From Casuarius casuarius (Eukaryota; Chordata; Aves; Casuariiformes; Casuariidae): a DNA stretch of 64,000 nt. Location of the stretch: contig PTFA01000195.1 of the NCBI GenBank assembly GCA_003342895.1, positions 496,001 through 560,000 on the forward strand. Direction: 5' to 3'. The notes beneath the pieces were generated by a model. The model saw nothing but the letters and a program-made list of their open reading frames with translations. It was not told where the DNA came from and searched no databases. Positions 12,880-23,270 of this stretch are shown in pieces (position 1 is the stretch's first letter; the number at the start of each line of letters is the position of its first letter). A program made the translations under genes and the position numbers.

Positions 12880-13759
12880 TGAAGAATGCAGTTTTCACTT
12901 GAAATGAAAATTCATATGCGTTAGAGAAACCTCTGCTTGCCAAAGAAGATCAACATGTACTCTTAAACCTTCTGAGAAATTTCTGTCATTCTCACAGACA
13001 AAATTTGTATAAATCATATCAAACTGTATCATATATCATATCATATCATGTCTGAGATCTAAGCCACACATCACATGTAAGAAGAAGATTAACATCTGGA
13101 ACCTAAATTCTATAGGAAAAGGAGCTAAAGTATACCTTTATTCTACTCAGGAGAGCTTGGGGGTGCTACATTCTTCCCTTCTAAATTAGCTAGAGCTATC
13201 TAATATCTCGAGGCTCATTCCCATGTAAATCCCTTTGCTATAGTGAAGAAACACAATGACAAGAAGGAAGACAATCTTGCAGAAGATTTTCCTACCTGCT
13301 CCTCTCACAAGTTCCAGAAGAGAAATCTCAAACGTGTCCAAACTCAACTGCAAGCTTTGAGTCAAGTGGCATCTCTTTGCTGCGAGGAACAATGCCTGCA
13401 GGCAGGTATTGATCTGGTCTGATCAATGACTGGAGACTATAGGTCCTATATCAAGGCAAATAAGACCTCAAGTGGCAAAGGTATATGTTTGAAGGCTACC
13501 CATCTTAGCTGATTGACTGTACAGTGAGTCCCAAAGCTGAAGATGACACCGAATAATAGAACATGAGGTAAAGAGATATATCTCACAATATACGCAACAC
13601 CTTTACTTACTGACTAGAGAGTCCAGTAATACAATTTCACCTTTGATTAGACTGAAGGTCCTAGTTCAAATCCTGATAGTGATCCGTGCTGAGGACTAAT
13701 AGAAGTAGGATTGTTTTCATCTAGCCTGAGACTTTTACAATGCAGATATCTATATGTGA
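12880..13759. other. unannotated DNA
   Basis: No gene is seen. ATCATATC repeats occur at about 13024-13050. At 13620-13700 a segment contains a box-B-like string (AGTTCAAATCC) within TAGACTGAAGGTCC…, which may be a very old tRNA-derived SINE, but no box A is seen. Confidence 0.45.
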
Positions 13760-13935
13760 TTGCCCAGAGAGAAATAGGCATTTTAGACAGTTACTTGTCT
13801 GTTCACTTTTTTAAATCCAGTTTAGAATGAGTTGAGTCATACTCAGTAAATGCTTATCTCCATCAGCTAAGATGGACAACAAGATTAGACAATAAACTCA
13901 TCTGCAAATGTCTACCTTGCTGTCTTCTGAATGAA
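13760..13935 (+). repeat. unnamed dispersed repeat, copy A
   Basis: Shares an exact 15-mer AGAGAGAAATAGGCA (13766-13780) with 15433-15447, followed in both copies by TTTAG-rich sequence, a 'tagtctgttcac/catctgaccaa' segment and, further on, 'aaatgtctac' against 'gaagtctacatttgg'. Copies B, C and D follow in the same orientation. I do not recognise the family. It could be an old LTR or LINE tail. Confidence 0.4.
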
Positions 13936-13974
13936 TCCTACCTTCTGTATCAAATGAGAACTTTTTCAAGCCGC

Positions 13975-14260
13975 TTTGTCCAAATGATTGAAGCATGTTT
14001 TACTGATATTAGTTCCACTGACCTTAATTTTATAACATATTAATTTAAAAAGCGAACGAAAACAACTCTTGAAGAATTGAGAGCTGTCGAGACTTCTGAA
14101 TGATATTAGAGTTCTGTTTTGTTGTGATTTTTGTCTTGTATATGTAACATATGTTTGGTGTCTTTAAACACAATTACTTTTGTATAATAAAAGGGTTGAT
14201 TTGATGATGCGACATTTTCTGCAAGTGTGTTTAAGACAGTTTATGTTTTCATAAGTTGCA
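13975..14260. promoter_or_regulatory. CNE-like block
   Basis: Dense AT-rich complex sequence with many ATTA/TAAT cores (TATTAATTTAAAAAGCGAAC, GTATAATAAAAGGGTTGATT), a CACAATTACTTTTG stretch and no repeat structure or codon bias. It has the composition of a developmental enhancer. No direct proof is available from one sequence. Confidence 0.3.
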
Positions 14261-14599
14261 ATGAAACTCAATTATGTATGTGTAATAAGGCTCTTGATTG
14301 TTACACTTCTACTTTTCTGTATAATGAAGCCAGCAATTAGAATTTGGTTGCTCTATGGCATAGGAAAACATACTTGTTTTGTAGACAAAAGATCTTAATG
14401 AGCATCTTCTTAAAAAAAAAAGTGTTTGGAAAAAAAAGGTCAATAACTCAAACATGTAATCAGATTTCTTAACAAAAAGGATTTGTTTCCTGACAATACA
14501 ATAACATAACTTCAAGGGACAAACAGTCCAGATTACATAAATGTACTTTTTACTATGGTCAGAGAAATGAATAAGAAAACATTTCACCATTAAGGTTAT
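14261..14599. other. unannotated AT-rich DNA
   Basis: AT-rich with short A runs. A minus-strand 93-codon frame (14309-14590) encodes Phe/Leu/Cys-rich sequence and has no known family features. Confidence 0.5.
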
Positions 14600-14735
14600 G
14601 GCCTTTACATTGTTAAATTACGGCTGCAAAATGTGTCTTCTTGACTGCAGGTAACTGTGCACAGCTTGTATGGTAATAAGCCCTAATCACACTTATTAGT
14701 GGATGCATCTACATTAGTGTTTTACTTTGCACCAG
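14600..14735. promoter_or_regulatory. CNE-like block
   Basis: Contains TTGTTAAATTACGGCTGC, a CAGGTAACTGTGC E-box-like segment and TTATTAGTGGATGCATC in close succession with no repeat character. Inferred regulatory on composition only. Confidence 0.25.
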
Positions 14736-15424
14736 GAGTGTGCTTCTGAAGCAAATTTCCCAATTGTCCTCATTTACTATGCCTTGGTTTGCATTACATA
14801 GCAGTCTTGGAGCATGCAAACTGTATTCCTTTTATATGAAATTAAGCCAGAAGATATATTCCAGTTCATCAGATGTATTCCAGCAGCTAATGTGAGCAGA
14901 GTCCATGGATTCAGACTACAGCTAATCCCAAGGAAATACTCCTGAAGGGTGTATGGTGTGGCCATTATGTGCTCGGCAGAAGCTGTTTTGCTCATACAGA
15001 TGCATTTCCTTCATACCGCACTACTAGATAATACAGAGTATTTTTTATCAGGCGGCAAATGTACAAGTATGTACAAGTAACCCTCCTCCATAGAGGTTTC
15101 TTTTTTCTTCTTGTCCTTTTAGATTTGGGACTGTGGAGTAAAACTCAGTCCCAGTCAACCTGTTCAAATAACTAGATTTTCTCGAACAAGAAACCAAACC
15201 TGTGTTCATATATCGATGCTGTGTTAAACGTGAACAACCAAAGCAGAGCAACTTTCAATCTCTTTTGAACAAGGTTTGGCACAGCCAAAACCAGGCTGAG
15301 AGAGGAGTCTGGTCATCTTGGAGTGCAGAGGCAGAGATGCAGAAGTAGTAGGACTCATATAGTGTAATTTTAGTTTTCTAAAATTAAATAAACAAACACT
15401 GACGCAATCACCCTAGGGCCTTTT
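14736..15424. other. unannotated DNA
   Basis: No gene is seen. A local direct repeat, GTACAAGTA/TGTACAAGTAA, lies at about 15060-15080. Short minus-strand frames here look like chance. Confidence 0.5.
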
Positions 15425-15600
15425 AGAGTCAAAGAGAGAAATAGGCAATTTAGGCTATGGTTCATCTGACCAATTTTAGGCAATTACTTCAGGATTAGAT
15501 GGACTGTGACCAAAGAGTTTCTCTTTCTGTCCACTGACAGCAGGGAGTATATATGACTAGCTCAGATGGAGAAGTCTACATTTGGTCTGATGAATGACAC
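15425..15600 (+). repeat. unnamed dispersed repeat, copy B
   Basis: The longest copy of the family. It has AGAGAGAAATAGGCA (15433-15447, shared with copy A), TCTGTCCACTGACAGCAGGG (15526 onwards, aligning to copies C and D) and TCTACATTTGGTCTGATGAA (15575 onwards, aligning to copy D's TCTACATTTGATTAGATGAA). It links the other three copies into one family. Confidence 0.5.
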
Positions 15601-15959
15601 CCAAATTGTCTGGTCCTTAGCAAACTAGAAAAAATGACAAGTATTTCAGCTCTGTGGTGAAAGTAAGGCAACAGTCCGATGGATAAGTATCGACTGCAAA
15701 GAATGAAGACAACAAGTGTGAATGGCAAATCTTTCCTTGATTTTAATGAAACCAACATTTTACCATTGAATTTAGCACAGAAATTACCAGTAAAATGCCA
15801 GTAATACACAACTTTGGAGTGTTACAGTCACACAGCAGCCAATGCCAATTCAAGTGAACCTAGAGCAACAGGATCTCAAGTGTTATAGACAATCATTTGG
15901 GTCCATTCACAGCTGTTAGCAATGGCTGAGCTTTCTATAAGTGAAATTCTCATGTCAAA
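15601..15959. other. unannotated DNA
   Basis: Nothing recognisable. A minus-strand chance frame of 77 codons covers part of it. Confidence 0.5.
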
Positions 15960-16345
15960 AACATATCTTAAAATGTTTGTTGTTCTTCACAAAAGAAAAA
16001 ATGCATTGTTGCTGATATCATAAGGGGATTTTGTTTGATTGTTTTAATATCCATATATTCAAGGCAAAAATACTGAAATTATTCTGTTGTACATAAATTT
16101 CACTGCAGCTTAATTTGTCTTTGAAATACAGCATTTTCTTAGAGCTTAATAAAAATACCAATAAAAATATCCTCCAGATTAGGACTGTCTTTGGGGCTTT
16201 TTTCAGTCTGTGAAATGCAAATGACTTCTAAATCCTAAACTAACTGGTTTTAAATAATTTCTCTATTTTAAAGCAGTTTTATTATTGTGTTTGCACTTAA
16301 TTATGGTCAAAAAGCAAGATTTGTTAGTGATCTTATTTTTCTCAA
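15960..16345. promoter_or_regulatory. CNE-like block with octamer
   Basis: Complex AT-rich sequence with CACAAAAG/TTGTT SOX-like words, many TTAAT/ATTA cores, and a perfect POU octamer ATGCAAAT at 16215-16222 followed by GACTTC. No open frame of note. Inferred regulatory. Confidence 0.35.
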
Positions 16346-17329
16346 AAAAAATTGTTGAAGCTGTTCCTTTTCTGAAAAGGCCAAGATCTTAATTTTTTCA
16401 GACTACCCTACAGTGCCTGACATGGTCATCCAGGCTGGGAGCATGGCATCCCACTCTAGCCCCTTTGTGCTTGTTAAAAGACCCTAAGTAGTACAAAAGA
16501 GACCCAAAAGTCTGTAAATCATGATGTACTTTTTCTTCTATTCCAGGCCTTGTGAATAGGCAGGTGAAATTACCCTGGATACCACATTGCAGGACTTGGT
16601 AGAGCTGCATGCTGGGATGGAGGTAGAGATGAAGACAGAGGGGTGGAAGGAGTGTTTTTTGCACCCAAGAGTTGTGACAGTAAGCAGCAGCCCTCACGTA
16701 TTTCTGTACTGTGACTAGATCACAGGCTCCAAGATACCTCTAGGCTAGTTACCTCAGCAGAACATAGCTATGAATCTTACAGATTTCCTACATGAAAGCA
16801 TGCTCTGGGTCCTGGATAGGTGTCTGGGCTATTATTACTTGAGCTGACCAGATAAGCCTATTTGTGTCTGCATGTGTGAAGCAACTGACCTGCCATATGG
16901 CAGTGTCATCACAGCCTTTAACAGGTGTTTGGGTCTGACTAAATTTAATTTGAGTCCAATCCAAAATGTATTTTGGAAGCATGAGCATGTGTTAAACTGC
17001 TCAGTCCCTTTCCACACATCCACACGCACGGAGAACACGGTTTTCTTTTCCATGGCTTTGACGTGACTAGCAGAGAACGTTGCACACTTAAACACAGTGT
17101 TTGTCTGCTCTTTCCTGGAAAAATTCAAGAAACGTAACATTTATTTTAGCTGTTGTTTTGTTTCTCGTTTCATCTTGTGGGTTTTTTTTTTTTTCTCCCT
17201 GCCATCTGGGTTTCCACAATTAGAGATAGGATTCATCTCAACTAACCTTCGCTGTCTGAAAGGTGAATGGTGTAAAATAATCACCTAGGGTCTCTCTGCA
17301 GTCAGCAGAGAAAAACAGACAACTCCAAA
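16346..17329. other. unannotated DNA
   Basis: No gene is seen. Minus-strand frames of about 100 codons at 16398-16697 and 16835-17140 have no known domain. A T-run at about 17180-17192 interrupts mixed sequence. Confidence 0.5.
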
Positions 17330-17480
17330 TAGTGATTTGTCCCAACTTAAGCCAGATGTCTGACATAGGCAGGACAAATCAGTCTCTGAGGGTGCCCATT
17401 TCTCTCCACTGAATATAAAGAGAGTCCAGCTATCTAGCTTAGGCCAAATACCTAGCTTTTAGACAACTAAAGATAGGTGA
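17330..17480 (+). repeat. unnamed dispersed repeat, copy C
   Basis: TCTCTCCACTGAATATAAAG (17401-17420) matches copy D's TCTCTCCATTGACTGTAAAG at 17 of 20 positions and copy B more weakly. It is followed by AGAGTCCAGCTATCTAGCTT where B has 'gggagtatatatgactagctc'. Same orientation as the other copies. Confidence 0.45.
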
Positions 17481-18837
17481 GATAAATCCTGTCCTTAGCA
17501 TCTTATGATACTATTGAATGTTATTCTTTGTACTCCAGAGTACAGTACTTATGTGAAAAGTGCTACTTACATCAAGACTGTTCTGAAAAGGAAATATAAC
17601 ATGCAGTAATAGAAAAAATGGAATAGTGAATACAGAGATTTAGAATTAAATTGGAAGATTAATTATCAATGACTGCAACACTGTTAAGTTCAGCAATACA
17701 ATTATACAGCTGCAGATTAATACAGTTAAATACTTTACACCTGGAAACAGACACGCTTTTTGTCAGCTTACAGAAAAATTCCATTTTCCATTTCCTTGCA
17801 CTTGTCCAATTAGATCTATAATGATAGTAACATACAGTATAAATTCTGTATGTAGATTCTCATTAAAGAAACATCTTAACAATATATTTTAAAGAAATTA
17901 CATACATACTTTTAAAAGTAATATTTCAGAAAGACAGTTTGAGGTTAGGTCACATGAAAAAATAAAGTAATTACACTTTTTCATACTGGAAGGGACATGG
18001 TCAAACAAGAATTAATATGAAAAATTATTCATTGTTCAAATTGCTCTGTATTGCTGAGAAACAGCTTCTGAGGTACTGTAATAATAAATTACTGTTCAAA
18101 GGAGTATCTATTTTAAAAAAAGGCCTTCTTAATGTACAGTACATGAATGCTGAGAACATTCTTGAAACTGCACACACATTATGCTAAAAGAATATTATTA
18201 AGTTGCAAATATAAGTACTCAAAAATTAGTACTCCAAAAAAGTGTCTGAACAACCAGGATTCAGCCCCCTTGTGGGGACTCAGAAAGCTAATGTTTAATT
18301 ACATGTTCAGATAATTATTTTCTGCAAAGTCTATCAACACTGTCGCATACCTAAGTAGCAGAAAACTGGATTCAGGAGAACAGTGAAAACAAAAGTTTGT
18401 TTTTAAAAACGTATTTAATTAGCAGTAAATTCAGTGGCTGTTTATGACATGCAAAAAAAGTTGAACACAGCCTAAAACATTTTCCAACATGAAACACACA
18501 TTCCTGAAACAGTGGCAGAGCTTATACCAGTTATATCCGTATATAATCTCATCAATCAGATGATGAGCAACACATTTGGCCAAAATGTTCATCACAATTT
18601 TCCCTTAATATAAGAAACCTTCCTTTACAGTAAAGGGGATTTACTTTTTTATTTTGTTTTGTTTAAGGAGTTCAAAATTGGTATGTATTCCTCCTGAGCT
18701 GTTTTCATTGAAAAATTAGCTTCGACCCATTCCGGCCAAGGCTGATGTCAGTTGTTTGCCTGGTTTAAAGAAATCAATTTAAAATAGAGCACAATTCTCC
18801 TTATCCTTTTTATATATTTATATGATCTAAATGTGAT
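17481..18837. other. unannotated AT-rich DNA
   Basis: Very AT-rich with few open frames. The short stretch 18720-18790 (CCCATTCCGGCCAAGGCTGA then GTCAGTTGTTTG…AAATCAATTTAA) is more complex and may be a small conserved element, but this is speculative. Confidence 0.5.
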
Positions 18838-18925
18838 TCTTTCTCTCCATTGACTGTAAAGAAGTTTTGAACTGACCATCTCATATGTAAACATCTACAT
18901 TTGATTAGATGAATTACACCCTCTC
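18838..18925 (+). repeat. unnamed dispersed repeat, copy D
   Basis: TCTCTCCATTGACTGTAAAG (18843-18862) and TCTACATTTGATTAGATGAA (18894 onwards) match copies C and B respectively. It is a truncated copy in the same orientation as the other three. Confidence 0.45.
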
Positions 18926-19278
18926 TCCTGACTTTCATAAAATTGTGATGTGACTCTTTGATTCATTAATGGCCACAAAGGTCTCAGTCACTGAAGTGAG
19001 CCAGGAGATATAAAAATCTGCAGTGCAGGATGTTTCCGAAGTTGATAGCCAGCCTGAGAAGGACTTACATACTCTTCAGCAGAAACTTCCTTTTCTTAAG
19101 GTATAAAAATCAACAGCTGAGGATAGTTTCCATTTAATGAAACATTTTACAATTTTGAAGTATCCCTCCTCAAATGTACATCTAAATGGTCCCCTTCTCC
19201 CCTCTAAAAAAGGATAAAATGCTCCCTAATCCTCTATATCCCTAGTGAGGTACTTCAGAAATTGAATAATTATATCCT
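18926..19278. other. unannotated DNA
   Basis: Nothing recognisable in this stretch. Confidence 0.5.
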
Positions 19279-19307
19279 CAAATAAATAAGTAAATAAATA
19301 AATAAAC
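19279..19307. repeat. (AAAT)n microsatellite
   Basis: About seven AAAT units with one interruption (AAGT). Confidence 0.9.
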
Positions 19308-19485
19308 CAGCTTCCAAATATTATAACAATTGGTTGCACCATTAAGGCCAAATGTTCCTCAAGGAATCACTTCAGGTAAGATAGTATCATATCATGTGTG
19401 TTTTAGCTCTTCATCCATTATCCAGCATTACAGAGAAGATGTTTTATTTCCTGAACCTTGATATTCAAGGCATAACACAGCAGTG

Positions 19486-19486
<1 letters not shown>

Positions 19487-19518
<32 letters not shown>
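19487..19518. repeat. (TG)n microsatellite
   Basis: Sixteen or so TG units, uninterrupted, ending in TATG. Confidence 0.95.
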
Positions 19519-19521
<3 letters not shown>

Positions 19522-19602
19522 TTGGTAGAGTTTATAAAGTCCATTTAGGGTTTTCTGAGCTTGTATCTGAGCCAGTCTAGGAACACGATAGCTCCTCAAG
19601 TA

Positions 19603-19735
19603 TTATTCCAGCAAAGCACGCAGACATGTGCTTCAGAGCCATTGACTTCAATAAAAATCAAGCACAGGTGGGCAGTTCTTATTGAAGCTGGTGGCTCTGA
19701 AGCACATGCCTATGTGCTTGGTGAACCAGTCTCCA
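19603..19735. mobile_element. ancient foldback (MITE-like) element, strong hairpin
   Basis: Arms 19625-19654 and 19679-19708 pair over 30 positions with one mismatch and three G-U pairs, reading the plus strand as RNA. 17 bp at the outer end (19625-19641 with 19692-19708) and 9 bp at the inner end are perfect. Pairing resumes outside from 19612 to 19721. The loop is 24 nt. The ends (CCAGCAAAGCAC left, TGTGCTTGGTGAACC right) and the internal CATTGACTTCAATA resemble a palindromic amniote interspersed element with termini like 'atccagcaaagcacttaagc', known from turtles, crocodilians and birds. Related half-elements occur at 31491 and 49438. A foldback transposon relic is the likeliest reading. 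A transcribed, Dicer-sized hairpin remains possible. Confidence 0.6.
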
Positions 19736-20442
19736 GGTTTCAAGGTCAGCCCTGCAGGGCACCTAGCCCTGTTCCAGAGGTGTTGTATATTCCAGCTCCT
19801 TTAGACGCCACTAGGAATTAATAGGTTCATCAAGTCTGCATTTTGTGTCTGCCTTAGAGCCTGCTCAGAAGTCGAAACTCTCTAGGGCCACACTTTTCAA
19901 GAGTAAATGTCCATGCTCAGGTACTCTTTTCAGTGAACACAGAGCAAGAAAGGTGCATACCTCCTTGTAGTAAGGATGAGACAGGCATGTCCTTGCTCAA
20001 CAAGCTGTGCCTGTGATCTCACCTACCTTTGCTCTTGATGGCATGCTTGTTCCTAAGAGGACCTCCACAGATGCCTGGCAATGAACCAGATCAGATTTGC
20101 TTTGGACTTCATCCAACTGTATGACCCAGGACATTAAGGTTGATGTAATCTCCCAGATGAATCTGTTAGATAGTTAAAGCTCTCCATTTCCAGAACTGCC
20201 CAGTTGTAGAATGGTAATTCATCATGAGAACCAGGCAGAAGACAAAAGGACATTTTACTTCTCTAAGCCCCATTAAAGTCCTGTGAATTGGATCTCTGTC
20301 AGCTCTTGAAACTATGGTTCCTTCAGACATCTGCCAAGCTGGGGCGAGTGAACTTAGACTGTGCATACATTTCCCTCTTGGCCCCATGAGCTGTAAAATG
20401 TGATATGCAATGAGAACATTGAGCACACAAAGCCTTGGGAGA
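19736..20442. other. unannotated DNA
   Basis: Mixed sequence with no gene. It includes GGTAAATGTCCATGCTCAGG-type single-copy text only. Confidence 0.45.
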
Positions 20443-20535
20443 GCTTGGGCATGCTTGTGTGTGCATGGACATTACTTTGTGTGCATACACCGGTGTGTAT
20501 GCACATGTACACATTTTTGTGTGTCTGTGTTTCAG
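20443..20535. repeat. TG/CA-rich tract with palindrome
   Basis: Imperfect TGTG/TGCA-rich sequence. At 20480-20504 TGTGCATACACC faces GGTGTGTATGCACA, an inverted pair interrupted only by a two-base insertion. Likely a decayed microsatellite. Confidence 0.7.
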
Positions 20536-22034
20536 TGTTCCATAGCACCTACCTTCATGAGTTGTTTTAATTAGTATCTGACTTTCAAGAGCATTGAATT
20601 TATTGAAAAGAACTGCTAAAGAAGAAAGCCAGAATAACAGTGCTGAGAACACTAAGAGCAGAAATTACCTTGTCTTGCTTAAGGACATAATGGCCGCAGG
20701 GAGCATTATTTTATAATTATTTCAGACTAATGTTAATGTTTAAAAGCTAGTATTTTAATGAAAATGTTTGATCCTGATGAAGCACAGAAATTGGTTGTGG
20801 CTTTTAAGTTGTGTTGCTCAAACACCTCACATACAGACAGTAGATGGGCAGTATAATCCTCTCTGGGGCTTCAGGTACAAAACAAATCATTATAGTTTTC
20901 CCATGTATGCCAAGGTTAAATAAATACCTGTAATGCTCGGTAACTTCAGTTCCTCCATACACTGTATTAGTGGATTGCATTGGACTAAGCACATGTCTAC
21001 CCAGCAAAATGGAGACAAGATTTCAGAACAGATTCCTTTAGCCAGGTGGATGCAAGTAAAGATAATAATAATGGCAGGGTGGCACAGGCTAGAAAAACTC
21101 AAGCCCACCAAAGGCCCTGGGTACATTCTCAGGGTCCCAGTCCTTTTGAAAGGACTGGATACAGATCAGTGACAACCGACAATTAAGAACGGACACATAT
21201 TACTGAAGGTGACCTGGTGAGTCCTATGATACAGGTATGAAAGTTTGTGACAGGGTAAGGACAGTGCACTTCAATGGCTTTGATCCTGACTTCCAGCTGT
21301 TTCTCACTTCCATCACGTAATCCCCATCTCTGTCCTCTTCCCACCTCTTGGTACAATTTATATAGCAGACTGCCAACTCTCCAGGACAGTGGCTGCCTCT
21401 TATAGTGCAGTAGCATGTTCACTTTCCAGCCATCATTAACGGGTCAGACAAACCATAGAAATTAGTAATAAAGGTTGGTATATATTGACAATACTGCCTG
21501 TAAGCCTTTTCTGCTATACAAAGACTGATAACATCTTATCTATTTTTACTATTTTCTCTTCATATCTGTGGACCCTCCATATCACTATCCAGACGCACAG
21601 TCCTACAACAGCTGTCTGATTAGAGAGACTGGGAAAAAACCATCAGGACTTACACGGCCTGCCTCGACTGCCCCTTCTCCCACTCAAATCAATAGCAAAT
21701 TTACTGCTGATTTCCAGGAATCACCACATCAGCTAAAGAGCCACCGCTTTTTTCTTTGCATTCAGTGAGAACACATTCTTTCCCCTTCCATCTTTTAGCC
21801 ACCTTTAGCCATTTCTAACACCTGCACCATTCTGTCTTATGGACTGATCTCTTTCGAGGCTAGTAAAACTCCTATGAGCACAAACGCTGATCTTTTGCAT
21901 AGCACAGGTGAAAGACTTTTACCTAGAACTTTGTGCGTCAAGACCATATTTTTTACTGAAACAAGATAATTTGGGGAAAGGCACAAAAGACCACTTTTAC
22001 ACAAGAAAGAATTAAACCTCAATATCCTCCTTAT
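20536..22034. other. unannotated DNA
   Basis: No gene is seen. The segment 21375-21415 (AACTCTCCAGGACAGTGGCT then GCCTCTTATAG) resembles the MIR-type tail motif 'agctctttggggcagggactgtctctta', but only over about 30 bases. Confidence 0.45.
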
Positions 22035-22100
22035 CTCTACAGTGCCTATCACAGCAGGATCCTGATGGGGGTAAGCAGGCAGTACCAATGATAATTGGTA
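22035..22100 (+). repeat. amniote CORE-SINE 3' tail (MIR1-like)
   Basis: CTACAGTGCCTATCACAGCA, then GGATCCTGATGGGGG and AGTACCAATGATAAT, follow the order of the amniote MIR-type tail 'gtacagcgcctagcacaatggggtcctgat…gctactgtaatacaaataat'. A by-eye assignment. Confidence 0.5.
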
Positions 22101-22329
22101 TACAAGAGAACTAATATTATATAAAGATGGCATCACAACAAAATCGTTGTACCAGGTATTTAGTATAGAAGAAGAGATACAGCTCCAGTGACTTCATTAA
22201 AGCAATAATCATTTACATCACCTAAAGGTCTGGTCCCCTGGGAGACTGACCTATTTATCGTCCAATGGTGTCTTTCTGTCTCCCTCCCTATCTTAGCCTG
22301 CAAAGATCAGACTGCACAGTTTATCTGCT
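22101..22329. other. unannotated DNA
   Basis: Nothing recognisable in this stretch. Confidence 0.5.
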
Positions 22330-23270
22330 TCTTTTTATTTACCTTGGTTCTAGTAGTGTTGCCTAATTTAATGATCAAGTTGTTAAATTTTCCTGATTGG
22401 GCTGTATCTTCCCCTGATTTAGTGACGCCCTTCTTGAGTGCAGTTGTTGCACACTTTGCTGATTGAGATGCATAATTTAATTTAATAAATGGAGAGAGTT
22501 TACTATCATTTTTGCATATTTTATTATTAGGGAAGGAAGATTCATATTTTTCAGCTCCAGTTTATTCATTCCCCTTATTTATTTATTTTTGGCAAAGCCA
22601 GCTGCACAGACAACGCTTGTTCAGCTGCAAAACTCCGCTGACCAAGCTGTACAATTCAGGCATTGAACTTTTGAATCTTTTCCTTATTAAGGTGCATATT
22701 CTAGCAGTAGAAATTCCAGATGCTTTTTGCTTCAGCAGCCTGAGCTTATGTGCTAAGCTGTTGACAAATCTGTTGGGGATATCATTTGTTTTAAGACCAC
22801 TAAAGTGCATTTTCTATAGTTTCAGCTATGGTTTTAGATTCTTTGATAAAGCAAATAAAGATGCAATCAGTTTCTTTGTAAATCTCCCTACTTTGCATAT
22901 AGTAAGTGGCACAAGCTTTCCATAACCAGCAGCTTCAATCTTTGGAGAAGCGTTTATCCCACTATTTGAAAGAAAACCTAAGCATTTTGCTATCTTAGAT
23001 TCTGAAGACACAGCAGGTTGGAAATACTGTAATTCCTGTTCAGTTTATTTTGCATAATATATTGGGGGAAAAACAAGCTTGAAACTGGACTGGCAAATGC
23101 AGAATGTAATAGCTATATAAACAGTGATAATAGGCGGCTCAATCAGCAAAGAATGCAGCGTGATTATGTATAAAATTTCATCCACTAAAGTTCACAGCGT
23201 GATCAGGAAAGGAGGCAGCCAATCAACAGAGCATAGAGCTCTACTGGGAATGAATATGTTTTGAAAACTC
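22330..23270. promoter_or_regulatory. large CNE-like block (candidate enhancer cluster)
   Basis: Nearly a kilobase of complex sequence without simple repeats or transposon relics, saturated with homeodomain and POU/SOX-like words: CTAATTTAATGATC, GCATAATTTAATTTAATAAA, TTTGCATATTTTATTATTAG, CTTTGATAAAGC (TCF-like), GGATATCATTTGTTTTAAG, TTTGCATAATATATTG, and a run of GATCAG/CAATCA words at 23130-23230. Plus-strand 22512-22925 (137 codons) and minus-strand 22583-22810 are both open, but neither shows a protein family. Overlapping open frames on both strands argue for low stop density by chance. Texture and length resemble ultraconserved-type vertebrate enhancers. Confidence 0.45.

Noticed and set aside
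13620..13700. tRNA-like box B (AGTTCAAATCC)
   Set aside because: No box A at the right distance and no cloverleaf; at best an unrecognisable SINE remnant.
20480..20504. Palindromic TGTGCATACACC/GGTGTGTATGCACA as a regulatory operator
   Set aside because: It lies within a TG/CA-rich tract where near-palindromes arise by composition.
22512..22925. 137-codon plus-strand frame
   Set aside because: Hydrophobic, Phe/Leu/Ser-rich product of AT-rich DNA with an opposing frame on the minus strand; no recognisable membrane protein family.
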